Below, in pieces: positions 19,901-26,912 of a stretch of 64,000 nt of DNA. Numbering within the stretch: the first letter of the stretch is position 1; each line of letters opens with the position of its first letter. Source of the DNA: Salicibibacter cibarius (lineage in GTDB: Bacteria > Bacillota > Bacilli > Bacillales > Marinococcaceae). The stretch covers positions 2,170,001-2,234,000 of the forward strand of contig NZ_CP054705.1 in NCBI RefSeq assembly GCF_016495725.1, read 5' to 3'. The position numbers and the translations under genes are program-made. The notes beneath the pieces are model-generated. The model saw nothing but the letters and a program-made list of their open reading frames with translations. It searched no databases and was not told the origin of the DNA.

Positions 19901-20339
19901 ACAACTTGTGCAAGTGACTCGGCATGCTTCCGAGCGCCTCCATGCCCTCACACAGGGGAGGTACGCCTTGGCGCTCGATTCAGACAATAACTTTTTAATT
20001 GCTGATTATTTTAACGGCGGGCAAAAACGGCCGACGTCCACGCTTTCCGGAGGGGAAACCTTTTTAACTTCGTTGGCGCTCGCTCTTTCCCTGTCCGTAT
20101 CCATTCAATTGAGAGGCCAGTATCCGCTCGAATTCTTTTTCCTTGATGAAGGCTTTGGTACGCTCGATGCTGAATTGTTGGACACTGTCGTCAACGCTCT
20201 TGAACAATTGCAGACCGACCACCTTGCCGTTGGCGTCATCAGCCACGTCCCCGAATTGCAAGAGCGTTTGCACAAACGCTTGCTCGTGGAAGCGCCGAAA
20301 CCCGATGGCCAAGGCAGCTGCTTAACGATCACGAGCTGA
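16944..20339 (+). CDS. sbcC: Nuclease SbcCD subunit C
   Basis: SbcC is the Rad50-type SMC ATPase partner of SbcD. The 1131 residues show Walker A (GPTGSGKSSILDAM, about 34-47), a long Glu/Lys/Gln-rich coiled coil, the zinc hook CPVCG (about 529-533) at the turn, a second coiled coil, and the C-terminal signature TLSGGETFLTSLAL and Walker B FFLDEGFGTLD. Start is TTG 16944, overlapping the sbcD stop, with GGAGGAGGTG upstream. No strong terminator follows; a tandem 52-bp repeat begins 11 bp after the stop. Confidence 0.96.
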   Translation: MRPLQLNVRGLHSFRKEQTIDFSQLCDGGVFGIFGPTGSGKSSILDAMTFALYGKISRSGSVGASMINQSETEVAVSFSFRLGNRTFIADRRAKRKDTALQTTRSRFIETTEEPVVLADKKGAMDREIEMMIGLKIEDFTRAVVLPQNKFSEFLSLKGAERSKMLQRLFDLEKYGDELNEKIKKHLAEASAKKDTIEAEQNGLGDASEEALTKARQTVVQVENALHREETLKEELETKWQRAKEILQQQKIEAELENELASLSEERPHHEKRRQALRISAIANQLLPYREEQERSEREQHEAEKALKESSEQVEKLVKKEKEAQDYYRKTKEKRQAEEPQLTVKIAKLEEAKGLEAELQTSAQKMEALREEESRLSKEKETADNNFQKAQETETNAKRLIKEKEELLNAYETAQSSREKIRQAFEKGEALRQQAERLDEEKSAEQIAVDKVKQQEAYMREEKAKRDQLFERLKSTRKNLFQWFFDLSEAKREQQSLIATIKDMQAKKIHASEAKAVQALVSRLEKGDACPVCGSTEHPAPGHSLDAQAHDRDLFQSICERLEAETSIDRYRWELERYSEQITAVTKEKAAQPPIDQGTPSHPKLLSDLTAEDAQTRADQFLHKLEAKTKSLDTLLTNTKQWLEQAQQHTSNLNEIDALYKQTASNREDATMKKQKQETIYEKQKKEWHESFPDHSLETIHEEWQTAQKEHEQQEELREDVRQQQKHLESLRENIKEIESKRTNVQMFLLQRKAEREHQEKEYRQAQVKLEEALGENTSATKALADAEETLRHLQNDEKTAEENYQKTTTSRQEAEQTKSAAEEQYASAHRNHALANERWEQQKNTDEGTEAEKLLQGALDSSTLKGYALNAEKRNEYETQIQRFETKWAQTKQRLAEVEEALDGKRMTEEEWGSLDEAFQQKKEQVDQKKEERSVARSKWEDLQEKHHRYVELEEERQQAATKIGHYQELERVFKGKAFVNYIAEEQLVQVTRHASERLHALTQGRYALALDSDNNFLIADYFNGGQKRPTSTLSGGETFLTSLALALSLSVSIQLRGQYPLEFFFLDEGFGTLDAELLDTVVNALEQLQTDHLAVGVISHVPELQERLHKRLLVEAPKPDGQGSCLTITS

Positions 20340-20350
20340 TATCAGGGGCT

Positions 20351-20506
20351 ATGGTGCCCGAACAATGTAAAAAACAGGCGATTCGGGTATCATAAAGCGT
20401 TCATGAAGCCCGAGAAGAGTCAAAAATCAACGATTCGGTCGCCATGAACGCCCTATGGAGCCCGAAAGCATGTAAAAAAGGTGAATTCAGTCGTCATGGG
20501 GATCCG
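20351..20506. repeat. Tandem array, three copies of a 52-bp unit
   Basis: Units start at 20351, 20403 and 20455, so the period is exactly 52 bp. Each reads roughly ATG.AGCCCGA.AG..TGTAAAAA....GATTCGGTCGTCATGA.CG. The copies differ at many positions. Each unit contains CCCGA and TTCGG, which can form a small stem. There is no open frame with a ribosome site. Confidence 0.65.
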
Positions 20507-20612
20507 AGTGAAGCAAAAAAGCGGAAAAGACATCGGCGGCTAGGCTTCTCACTATGCATTCAATGACTTTCCAGCATACAATAACGAAAAATGAAAGTAA
20601 TGAGGGACGAAC

Positions 20613-20747
20613 ATGTCATTTAATGAGCGCATCCATTTAGGGGCCGAGCGTTATCAAAACCAAAAAGATAAAAGATTGTGCCGAAATCCAAAGCCCTCTT
20701 GCCCACAGTGTTGTATGGTTTGTTATTTCTTGAAAAACTGTGGTTAA
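20613..20747 (+). CDS. Possible 44-residue cysteine-rich small protein
   Basis: The frame reads MSFNERIHLGAERYQNQKDK and ends KPSCPQCCMVCYFLKNCG, with six cysteines in the last 22 residues. The ATG is preceded by TGAGGGACGAAC, a fair ribosome site. The cysteine pattern could bind a metal or form disulfides, or the frame could be the relic of a longer gene. It is followed by a hairpin. I do not recognise a family, so this is a candidate only. Confidence 0.35.
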   Translation: MSFNERIHLGAERYQNQKDKRLCRNPKPSCPQCCMVCYFLKNCG

Positions 20748-20759
20748 AGGATATTAATA

Positions 20760-20800
20760 AGAGATAGCCATGAGGGTAAATGCTTCGTGGCTATCTCTTT
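20760..20800 (+). terminator. Hairpin, possible terminator
   Basis: AGAGATAGCCA...TGGCTATCTCTTTG is an 11-bp stem with a short T tail, downstream of the cysteine-rich frame and upstream of the toxin-antitoxin pair. Confidence 0.5.
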
Positions 20801-20862
20801 GTGCTACATTTTACGGTTAAGATGTGATAAAATACAGAAAAAGGTGTTTGAGGTGATCTGAA

Positions 20863-21045
20863 ATGCACAAGGAGCAGGTAAAGGATATTATTGATAAGAT
20901 GCCTGAAAACAGTTCTTTCGAAGATCTTCAATATACCATTTTTGTACAGAGTAAAATTCAAAACGGACTTCACGCTGTCGAAAATGGTGATATTGTTTCC
21001 CAAGATGAAATGGAGAAACGGGTAGAAAAATGGCTAAAACAGTAA
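20863..21045 (+). CDS. Antitoxin-like protein of a ParE/RelE-type pair
   Basis: This is a 60-residue acidic protein, MHKEQVKDIIDKMPENSSFE and onward, ending DEMEKRVEKWLKQ. Small acidic helical proteins of this form (FEDLQYTIFVQSKIQNGLHAVENGDIVSQDEM) are typical antitoxins encoded just before a RelE/ParE toxin, where they bind the toxin and often repress the operon. The ATG follows GAGGTGATCTGAA. Its end overlaps the toxin start by 16 bp. Because the toxin gene is frameshifted, the antitoxin may now be an orphan. The class is inferred from size, context and partner. Confidence 0.75.
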   Translation: MHKEQVKDIIDKMPENSSFEDLQYTIFVQSKIQNGLHAVENGDIVSQDEMEKRVEKWLKQ

Positions 21046-21324
21046 TCTGGTCAAGTCCGGCTGCTACTGATTTGGAAAGGGCAGTCGCGTACATTTACGA
21101 GGATTCACCATCGTATGCGATTGCTTTTTATAATAAAGTCAAAGAACGTTCCAGATCTTTAAGTGAGTTTGCCAATCGTGGAAGGATAGTTCCTGAACAC
21201 GACGACAAACAAACAAGTGAGAGAGATATTCATTCATCGTTACCGCCTAATTTATAAAGTTTTCTACCGAGAAATTGTGATACTTGCTTTTGTACATGGT
21301 GCTCAACAATGTATGAAAAGATAA
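21030..21324 (+). pseudogene. ParE/RelE-type toxin, frameshifted
   Basis: The first part reads MAKTVIWSSPAATDLERAVA to FANRGRIVPEHDDK, which is the standard N-terminal two-thirds of a ParE toxin. The frame then breaks: the sequence has ACAAACAAACAAG where one AAAC fewer restores the expected QVREIFIHRYRLIYKVFY and RE.VILAFVHGAQQ to a stop at 21324. The lesion is thus a 4-bp tandem duplication at about 21208-21218, and the present product stops at 21257. ParE-type toxins inhibit gyrase or cut mRNA; this one is probably inactive. Confidence 0.8.
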
Positions 21325-21339
21325 TCAGCCTTAGGATGA

Positions 21340-22227
21340 TTATCCATTAAACCCCCGCCGTTCGATCTCCATCTCGCTCCATGCCCAAAGGTCCTTTGCG
21401 AGTTCGTCATCCAACGCTTTTCTCTTCAGTACCTGTCGTCTCCCGCCTTCATAATAATAACCGCCGTTCACCAATTCGCGGGTCGAAGCCAAATAAATGC
21501 TCGTTTGCGCACCTTCACGCGCTGTTTTCAAAAAAGGGCGCAGGACATCATGAATCTTTTGACCGAATCCCGTGTCGCGATTGACTCCGATTTGGGTGCT
21601 TGCCGCCCCCGGATGCACACTGACGGCATTGACAAAACTTGTCTTCAAACGCCTCGCCAATTCTATCGTAAACAAGACATTGGCAAGCTTTGAGCGTGCA
21701 TACCCTTTCCATATCCCAAACGTTTCTAAATGCGGATCAGAAAAATCAATCGTTCCCCATTTGTAAGCGCCGGAAGAAAGGGTAATAATGCGGGCGTTAT
21801 CCTTTCCATTAAGTAATGGCAACAGTTTGGTTGTTAAGTAAAAATGGCCAATATGGTTGACGCCGAGCATCTTTTCAAAACCGTCTTCGGTGTATTCCCG
21901 CTTCACTGTTACGATTCCGGCATTATTGATGAGCGCATAAAGATGTCCGTGTTTTTCTCGATACGTTTCGGCAAAGGAATGAACGCTCGCTAGTGAAGCC
22001 AAGTCACAGTGCTTCACATCCAGTTGGGCATACGGAATGCGGGTGAGGATATCCGCTTTCGCATCTTCTCCCCGCCGGACATTCCGACTCGCGATCGTCA
22101 CATGTGCGCCCCTCGCCGCCAATACTTCCGCTGTTTCTTTTCCTATTCCTCCACTCGCTCCGGTAATAATGATTTTTTTGCCTTGCACTGAAAAGTTTCC
22201 CTCGCTATCATAAGAAGATAGATTCAT
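21340..22227 (-). CDS. Short-chain dehydrogenase/reductase (retinol-dehydrogenase-like SDR)
   Basis: This is an NAD(P)-dependent SDR oxidoreductase of about 295 residues. The Rossmann motif is TGASGGIGKETAE, the NNAG motif is LINNAGIV, the catalytic Ser lies in ITLSSGAYKW, and the active-site pair is YARSKLAN. Substrate is unknown. The ATG at 22227 (MNLSSYDSEGNF) is my choice: an earlier ATG at 22302 would add 25 residues encoded by what looks like the left end of the neighbouring TnpB element. Neither start has a ribosome site, so insertion may have removed the native upstream region and lowered expression. Confidence 0.85.
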   Translation of the reverse strand: MNLSSYDSEGNFSVQGKKIIITGASGGIGKETAEVLAARGAHVTIASRNVRRGEDAKADILTRIPYAQLDVKHCDLASLASVHSFAETYREKHGHLYALINNAGIVTVKREYTEDGFEKMLGVNHIGHFYLTTKLLPLLNGKDNARIITLSSGAYKWGTIDFSDPHLETFGIWKGYARSKLANVLFTIELARRLKTSFVNAVSVHPGAASTQIGVNRDTGFGQKIHDVLRPFLKTAREGAQTSIYLASTRELVNGGYYYEGGRRQVLKRKALDDELAKDLWAWSEMEIERRGFNG

Positions 22228-22329
22228 TTTATCATTTAGCCGAGAAAATCGCGACTTCAGTCGTGTAGATGAATCGGCTTTAGCTATGTCAATTAACGAC
22301 ATATGTTATAATGAAATAAAGACCAAAAG

Positions 22330-23493
22330 TTGGCATTACTGGAGGTGAGCTTAATCCTTCAACACAAAGCATATAAATTTCGCATCTATCCAAACAAAGA
22401 ACAAGAAATACTAATTGCAAAAACAATAGGTTGTACGAGATTCGTGTATAATCATTTTCTAAATCTATGGAATAAAGAATATTCCGAAGCCGGTAAAGGC
22501 TTATCCTATAACGCCTGTTCTGCTTTACTGCCGCGAATGAAAAATGACTCAGAAACTTGTTGGCTGAAAGAAGTGGATAGCATCGCCATTCAATCTTCGC
22601 TTAAACATCTTGCCGATGCGTTCGCTCGATTTTTTAATAAGCAAAATCATAAACCTCAATTCAAAAGCAAAAAACATCCTGTTCAAAGTTATACGACAAA
22701 AAATGTGAATGACAGCATCCAAATCAAAGAGAATCGTTTGAAATTACCTAAACTTGGCTACGTTAAATTTGCCAAAAGCAAAGACGTCAAAGGACGTATC
22801 CTCAATGCCACGATTCAAAAAAAGCCGAGCGGTAAGTTTTTTGTCTCTATGCTTTGCGAAGAAGCCATCAGCGAGCTTCCTAAAACGGATTCGACGGTTG
22901 GTATTGACTTAGGTATTACTGATTTCGCCATTCTTTCTGACGGCCGAAAAGTGGACAATCATAGATTCACGTCTCAAATGGAAAAGAAACTAAAGTGTGA
23001 ACAGCGCAAGTTATCAAGGCGTGCGTCAGTGGCTAAAAACAAAGGCATCAATCTCTTTGACGCCAAAAACTATCAAAAGCAAAAGAAGAAGGTTGCTACA
23101 TTACACGAAAAAGTGAATAATCAACGGACGGATTTTTTGAATAAGCTAAGTACAGACATCATCACAAACCACGATGTGATCTGTATTGAAGATTTAAACA
23201 CAAAAGGGATGTTGCGTAATCATAAATTGGCCAAAAACATTTCTGACGTATCATGGTCTAGTTTTGTCGAGAAATTGTATTATAAGGCTGACTGGTATGG
23301 GCGTGACATCATCAAAGTGGATCAATGGTTTCCGTCTAGTCAGATTTGTTCCGGGTGCGGACACCATGATGGTAAGAAAACGCTTGATATTCGAGCATGG
23401 ACTTGCCCTGAATGTCTGGCTCACCATGACCGTGATATCAACGCCAGTAAAAACATCTTAACCGAAGGGTTAAAACATCTTTCTTCAATATAA
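22330..23493 (+). CDS. tnpB: TnpB, RNA-guided nuclease of an IS1341-like element
   Basis: TnpB proteins are RuvC-type nucleases guided by an RNA copied from the element's right end. The N-terminus KAYKFRIYPNKEQE is canonical. The RuvC residues are Asp in GIDLGITDF (about 193), Glu in CIEDLN (about 287) and Asp in DRDINASKNI (about 368), and the zinc ribbon CSGCG/CPEC (about 339-362) is intact, so the enzyme is probably active. The start is unclear: GGAGGTG lies at 22341, but no ATG follows at the right distance; TTG 22330 or GTG 22345 are the in-frame options. TATAAT at 22309 may serve as its -10 box. Confidence 0.85.
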   Translation: MALLEVSLILQHKAYKFRIYPNKEQEILIAKTIGCTRFVYNHFLNLWNKEYSEAGKGLSYNACSALLPRMKNDSETCWLKEVDSIAIQSSLKHLADAFARFFNKQNHKPQFKSKKHPVQSYTTKNVNDSIQIKENRLKLPKLGYVKFAKSKDVKGRILNATIQKKPSGKFFVSMLCEEAISELPKTDSTVGIDLGITDFAILSDGRKVDNHRFTSQMEKKLKCEQRKLSRRASVAKNKGINLFDAKNYQKQKKKVATLHEKVNNQRTDFLNKLSTDIITNHDVICIEDLNTKGMLRNHKLAKNISDVSWSSFVEKLYYKADWYGRDIIKVDQWFPSSQICSGCGHHDGKKTLDIRAWTCPECLAHHDRDINASKNILTEGLKHLSSI

Positions 23494-23629
23494 GATCAAC
23501 AAAAACCGTAGGGACTACGGGGATAGCTTGGTAAATAAGAGAAACCGCTGATGCTTGCGTATGCCGCTATTCATCAAGTATGCTCTTTTCCCAAGAATCT
23601 CGCGACTGTTTAGTCGGGAGAGGTTCAAC
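23494..23629 (+). ncRNA. Predicted omega-RNA scaffold / right end of the TnpB element
   Basis: Between the tnpB stop and the terminal GGTTCAAC lie several stems (ACCGTAG/CTACGG near 23505-23520, and TCTCGCGACT/AGTCGGGAGA near 23598-23622). In characterised TnpB systems this region is transcribed as the guide RNA, and the guide is the DNA just outside the right end. Here that would be about 23630-23649, starting GCAACCTTTCTGGG, which is the recQ leader. The role is inferred from the family. Confidence 0.55.
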
Positions 23630-23652
23630 GCAACCTTTCTGGGAGGATCTCA

Positions 23653-25419
23653 ATGTTTACGAAAGCGCGCCATCTATTGCACACGTATTATGGCTATAAT
23701 GATTTTCGGCCCGGCCAAGAAGCGATCCTCGGTTCCATTTTTAACGGGCAGCACACGATGGGGATCATGCCTACCGGAGGCGGAAAATCGGTTTGTTATC
23801 AATTGCCGTCGCTCGTTTTGGATGGACTGACGATCGTTATTTCGCCGTTGATTGCGTTAATGAAAGATCAAGTCGACGAGATTCAGGAACTCGGCATTTC
23901 TGCCACGTATTTAAATAGTTCCTTATCCTTTGAAGAGATGCAGGAGAGGTTGAGTGACGTGCAGGCCGGAAAATATTCCTTGTTATACTTGGCACCGGAA
24001 CGTTTAACCGCGCCTCATTTTTTGGCTCGTATCCAATCGATGCCGGTCTCGCTAGTCGCCATTGATGAAGCGCATTGCCTCTCGCAATGGGGCCATGATT
24101 TTCGCCCGAGTTATCTTGATATCCCTCATTTTATCAATCAACTGCAATCCGAGCCAGTGATTTTAGCGCTCACGGCAACGGCAACGCCGACGGTCGCTGA
24201 CGATGTATGCAAATCCCTCGGGATTCCGGCAGGAAATATCGTAAAAACCGGGTTCGCGCGTGATAATCTCACGTTCTCTGTCATTAAAGGGCAGGACCGA
24301 GACGCGTACATACAAAATTATATTGAAAACAATCAAAACGAGTCGGGCATCATTTACGCGACAACGAGAAAAGAAGTGGAACGCATTGCCCAACGTTTAA
24401 AGACGAAAGGATTCAATGCCGCTTATTACCATGGGGGTATGGAAGCAAACGAGCGCGCCGAAAGCCAAGAAGCATTCGTATACGACGAAATCAACGTGAT
24501 GGTGGCCACAAACGCTTTCGGGATGGGGATTAACAAATCGAATGTTCGCTATGTGATTCACGCGCAAATCCCGAGGACGATGGAAGCATATTATCAAGAA
24601 GCGGGGAGAGCAGGGCGGGATGGCGAAAACAGCGATTGCATATTGCTATTTTCCCCTCAAGATATTCAAATTCAGCAATACCTGCTCGAACAATCCCAGC
24701 TTGACGAACCGAGAAAAGCAAACGAATTCCGTAAACTACGGGAAATGGTTAATTATTGCCACACCGAATCTTGTCTGCAAGCGTACATTCTTGACTATTT
24801 CGGCGAAGCAAACCCGATCGATTGCAAACGATGTCTCCATTGCACAGATCAGCGCAATGTTATTGACGTCACGAAAGACGCCCAAATCGTGTTATCATGC
24901 ATTAAACGAATGAAAGAAAGGTTTGGGAAAACGATCATTGCCCAGGTGCTTACAGGATCCGGCAACCAAAAAATAAAAGATTTACGCTTTGACCAATTGT
25001 CTACCTACGGCCTCATGAAAGGGGAGTCTCAAAAGGCGATCGTTGCATTTATTGATTTTTTAACCGCCCATCGTTATTTAACGCTTACGCAAGGGCAGTA
25101 CCCTGTGTTGCAACTAAGCGAAAAGTCGGTTGCGATCCTCAAAGGGGAGCAAAAAGTGATGAAAAAAGAGGATGCAACGGCCAAAGCACAAGTCACGGAT
25201 GACGACCCTCTCTTTCATCGTTTGCGAGAGCTGAGAACCGCACTCGCAAAGAAACATAAAATAGCCCCGTATATGGTGTTTTCCGATCAAACCTTAAAGG
25301 AAATGTCCGGCAAACAGCCCGCGACAAAAGCAAGTATGCTTGCCATTAAAGGCGTCGGCGAGCATAAATATGAAGTGTACGGCGAAGCGTTTTTGGACGA
25401 GATTCATGGGGAGGAATAA
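23653..25419 (+). CDS. recQ: ATP-dependent DNA helicase RecQ
   Basis: RecQ is a 3'-5' helicase acting in recombination and stalled-fork repair. The 588 residues contain Walker A (TGGGKSVCYQLP, about 39-50), the DEAH box in AIDEAHCLSQWGHDFRPSY, the helicase C domain (AGRAGRDGENSDC), the zinc-binding cysteines CHTESC and CKRCLHC (about 368-397), a winged helix and a C-terminal HRDC domain (about 516-585). GGGAGG lies 7 bases before the ATG. The TnpB element ends only 24 bp upstream, so recQ may now be transcribed from the element. The HRDC-coding 3' end is repeated twice elsewhere in the window. Confidence 0.96.
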   Translation: MFTKARHLLHTYYGYNDFRPGQEAILGSIFNGQHTMGIMPTGGGKSVCYQLPSLVLDGLTIVISPLIALMKDQVDEIQELGISATYLNSSLSFEEMQERLSDVQAGKYSLLYLAPERLTAPHFLARIQSMPVSLVAIDEAHCLSQWGHDFRPSYLDIPHFINQLQSEPVILALTATATPTVADDVCKSLGIPAGNIVKTGFARDNLTFSVIKGQDRDAYIQNYIENNQNESGIIYATTRKEVERIAQRLKTKGFNAAYYHGGMEANERAESQEAFVYDEINVMVATNAFGMGINKSNVRYVIHAQIPRTMEAYYQEAGRAGRDGENSDCILLFSPQDIQIQQYLLEQSQLDEPRKANEFRKLREMVNYCHTESCLQAYILDYFGEANPIDCKRCLHCTDQRNVIDVTKDAQIVLSCIKRMKERFGKTIIAQVLTGSGNQKIKDLRFDQLSTYGLMKGESQKAIVAFIDFLTAHRYLTLTQGQYPVLQLSEKSVAILKGEQKVMKKEDATAKAQVTDDDPLFHRLRELRTALAKKHKIAPYMVFSDQTLKEMSGKQPATKASMLAIKGVGEHKYEVYGEAFLDEIHGEE

Positions 25420-25491
25420 CTGGAGTGGCAAAAGGGATGCCCATGGAGGCGCCCCTTGTTTGGCTAATATTGATTAATGAGTCTAGGGAGA
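25243..25491 (+). repeat. recQ 3' end plus about 75 bp: parent copy of a dispersed segment
   Basis: From TCGCAAAGAAACATAAAATA to the recQ stop, and on through GGAGTGGCAAAAGGGATGCC and TTGTTTGGCTAATATTG to GTCTAGGGAG, this sequence recurs at 31743-31911 plus 34904-34987, and in part at 41163-41431. Because it encodes a canonical HRDC domain here, this is the source copy. Confidence 0.8.
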
Positions 25492-25505
25492 AAGGTGAAA
25501 AAGCG

Positions 25506-25749
25506 GTACTAAGAAAACTAGTAATCGCTGTAATATCTATTGTACTCTTTAGTTTCATTATCCCGTTTATCCAATATACGCCACAATCAGAACAAGAACC
25601 CAATGTGGGCTATTTTTCTTTTCTTGATCTTGTAATATCTTATATCATCAATTCATCCCTATTTTTTAGTAGGTGGTATCCCCACTTCGTTATTAATTGG
25701 AAAAATGGATGAGAAGATTACTTTTCCCCTGAAAAAGCATTGGTTTTGA
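25506..25749 (+). pseudogene. Frameshifted small membrane protein (UPF0715-like)
   Basis: Reading from 25506 gives RKLVIAVISIVLFSFIIPFI and, after a loop, SFLDLVISYIINSSLFF. At the T run near 25663 the frame breaks; adding one T restores LVGGIPTSLLIGKMDEKITF to a stop at 25749. The two hydrophobic segments and loop fit a small Bacillus membrane family, perhaps UPF0715 (from memory). There is no clear start codon. It is probably a dead gene whose upstream part was replaced by the recQ-flank segment. Confidence 0.5.
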
Positions 25750-26145
25750 AAGGCAATTGTATATCGTTGTTTCAGAGCTATAAAATCATATTCCCACACG
25801 AAATGGTATCCACAACTCTGACATTCTCGCGCAATCGCGAGAAACACCCATGGATAAATGGCGAATACCACGCTTATAAGGCGTGCCGTTCCGTTTCACC
25901 TGTTCAGAGAGATAAACCGGACAAGGTTGAATATGCTTGGTAGGCGTTATCTCAAAGATTAAATCTTTCTCGGGATTGAGATAGCTTTGTTTAATATATT
26001 AACGTCTGGAAGTTCGAGCAATTGCTTGGTACAATGATTGTCCACCTGATCACCCCACTATGATTTTGGTTGCACATTCATCATAGCAAGGGTGGCGGAT
26101 ACTATTCATTTATTTGGATTTATTAACATATTTGTCTGTCGATAT
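25750..26145. other. Gene-free stretch with possible transposase debris
   Basis: No gene with a ribosome site is visible. On the minus strand a frame near 25820-25940 reads YLSEQVKRNGTPYKRGIRHLS before stops, which may be a decayed transposase fragment, but I could not assign it. The rest is low-information AT-rich sequence. Confidence 0.35.
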
Positions 26146-26753
26146 TTACTTATCCCACTTCCCAGTAATGGCCGCAAGGATCAGCCAAGGCTCAATAAAT
26201 AAATTAATCAAAACATGAGCAACTATGGGGGCGAATATATTACGATCAGCAATAATGTACAAAATGGCCAGTAACCCACCAAGGACTGTCGTAGACAAAA
26301 TAGCCGGAAGAGCAATCTTCAGCTCTCCTCTAAGTAACACGCCAAACCAAATAAAATAGCTGACGCTAGCACTTGGATCGTTAGTGAATAATCTAAGCGC
26401 AGTAACCAATCCATCAATAGCTGCCGGAATAATATTTCTTCTACCGTACTAAGAACAAGTGCGGCCCATATACCAATCAGTTTAAGACGCGAGATTGTGA
26501 ATAAGTTTTCACGAACAAACGGAATGGCTTTAACGGTAAATATAATATACCCAATCGCAATGATTAACGTTAGTATCCAAACGATCGGATTGTTAAAAGC
26601 ATTGGAATTGATGCCTAATTGATGCTCAATAAATTGCTGCGGATTTCCAACATACCTGAACAACAACCAAATTGTAATCATTAATGAAATACTTACGAGT
26701 ACGAATGCTGTTTTTCTTTCACCCGGTGCCATCGAGGTTTTCATTGTATTCAT
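26146..26753 (-). pseudogene. CPBP-family intramembrane metalloprotease, broken
   Basis: The first frame (from ATG 26753) gives several membrane segments and the CPBP motif EEILFRQ, then ends ILFGLACYLEES. A second frame continues with LLRGELKIALPAILSTTVLG, RNIFAPIVAHVLINLF to a stop at 26146. Restoring one base in CTTAGAGG (probably CTTAAGAGG) joins them. The second motif, normally FxxxH, reads FGLAC, so a metal-binding His is also lost. CPBP (Abi/CAAX-like) proteins are membrane proteases linked to bacteriocin immunity and protein processing. This copy looks dead. Confidence 0.8.
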
Positions 26754-26912
26754 ATCAAGACTCCTTTAATATGAGTTTGAAACGAATTCATGTATTTTCA
26801 TAATAAGATCTTAAAGCTTTCCGATATCATAAATCCGACAATTTCAATGTCAAAAATATCGGATCGATGTAGATTGCAGATAATAGATTGTTTGTGTAAT
26901 GGAGCGGGTACA

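Larger units (their letters stand above)
22240..23629 (+). mobile_element. IS1341-like (IS200/IS605 family) TnpB element without tnpA
   Basis: The element holds a tnpB gene and an IS605-type right end with hairpin TCTCGCGACT-GTTT-AGTCGGGAGA and terminal GGTTCAAC. The left end is less certain: it has hairpins at about 22240-22276 (GCCGA...GACTTCAGTC...TCGGC) and 22284-22305 (TATGTC...GACATA). There is no tnpA, so it would need a transposase in trans. It separates the SDR gene from recQ, ending 24 bp before the recQ ATG. Confidence 0.7.

Noticed and set aside
25425-25712. A 95-codon frame after recQ beginning in the repeat flank
   Set aside because: The first part is repeat DNA shared with 34910-34987, and the membrane part continues in another frame; described instead as a pseudogene from 25506.
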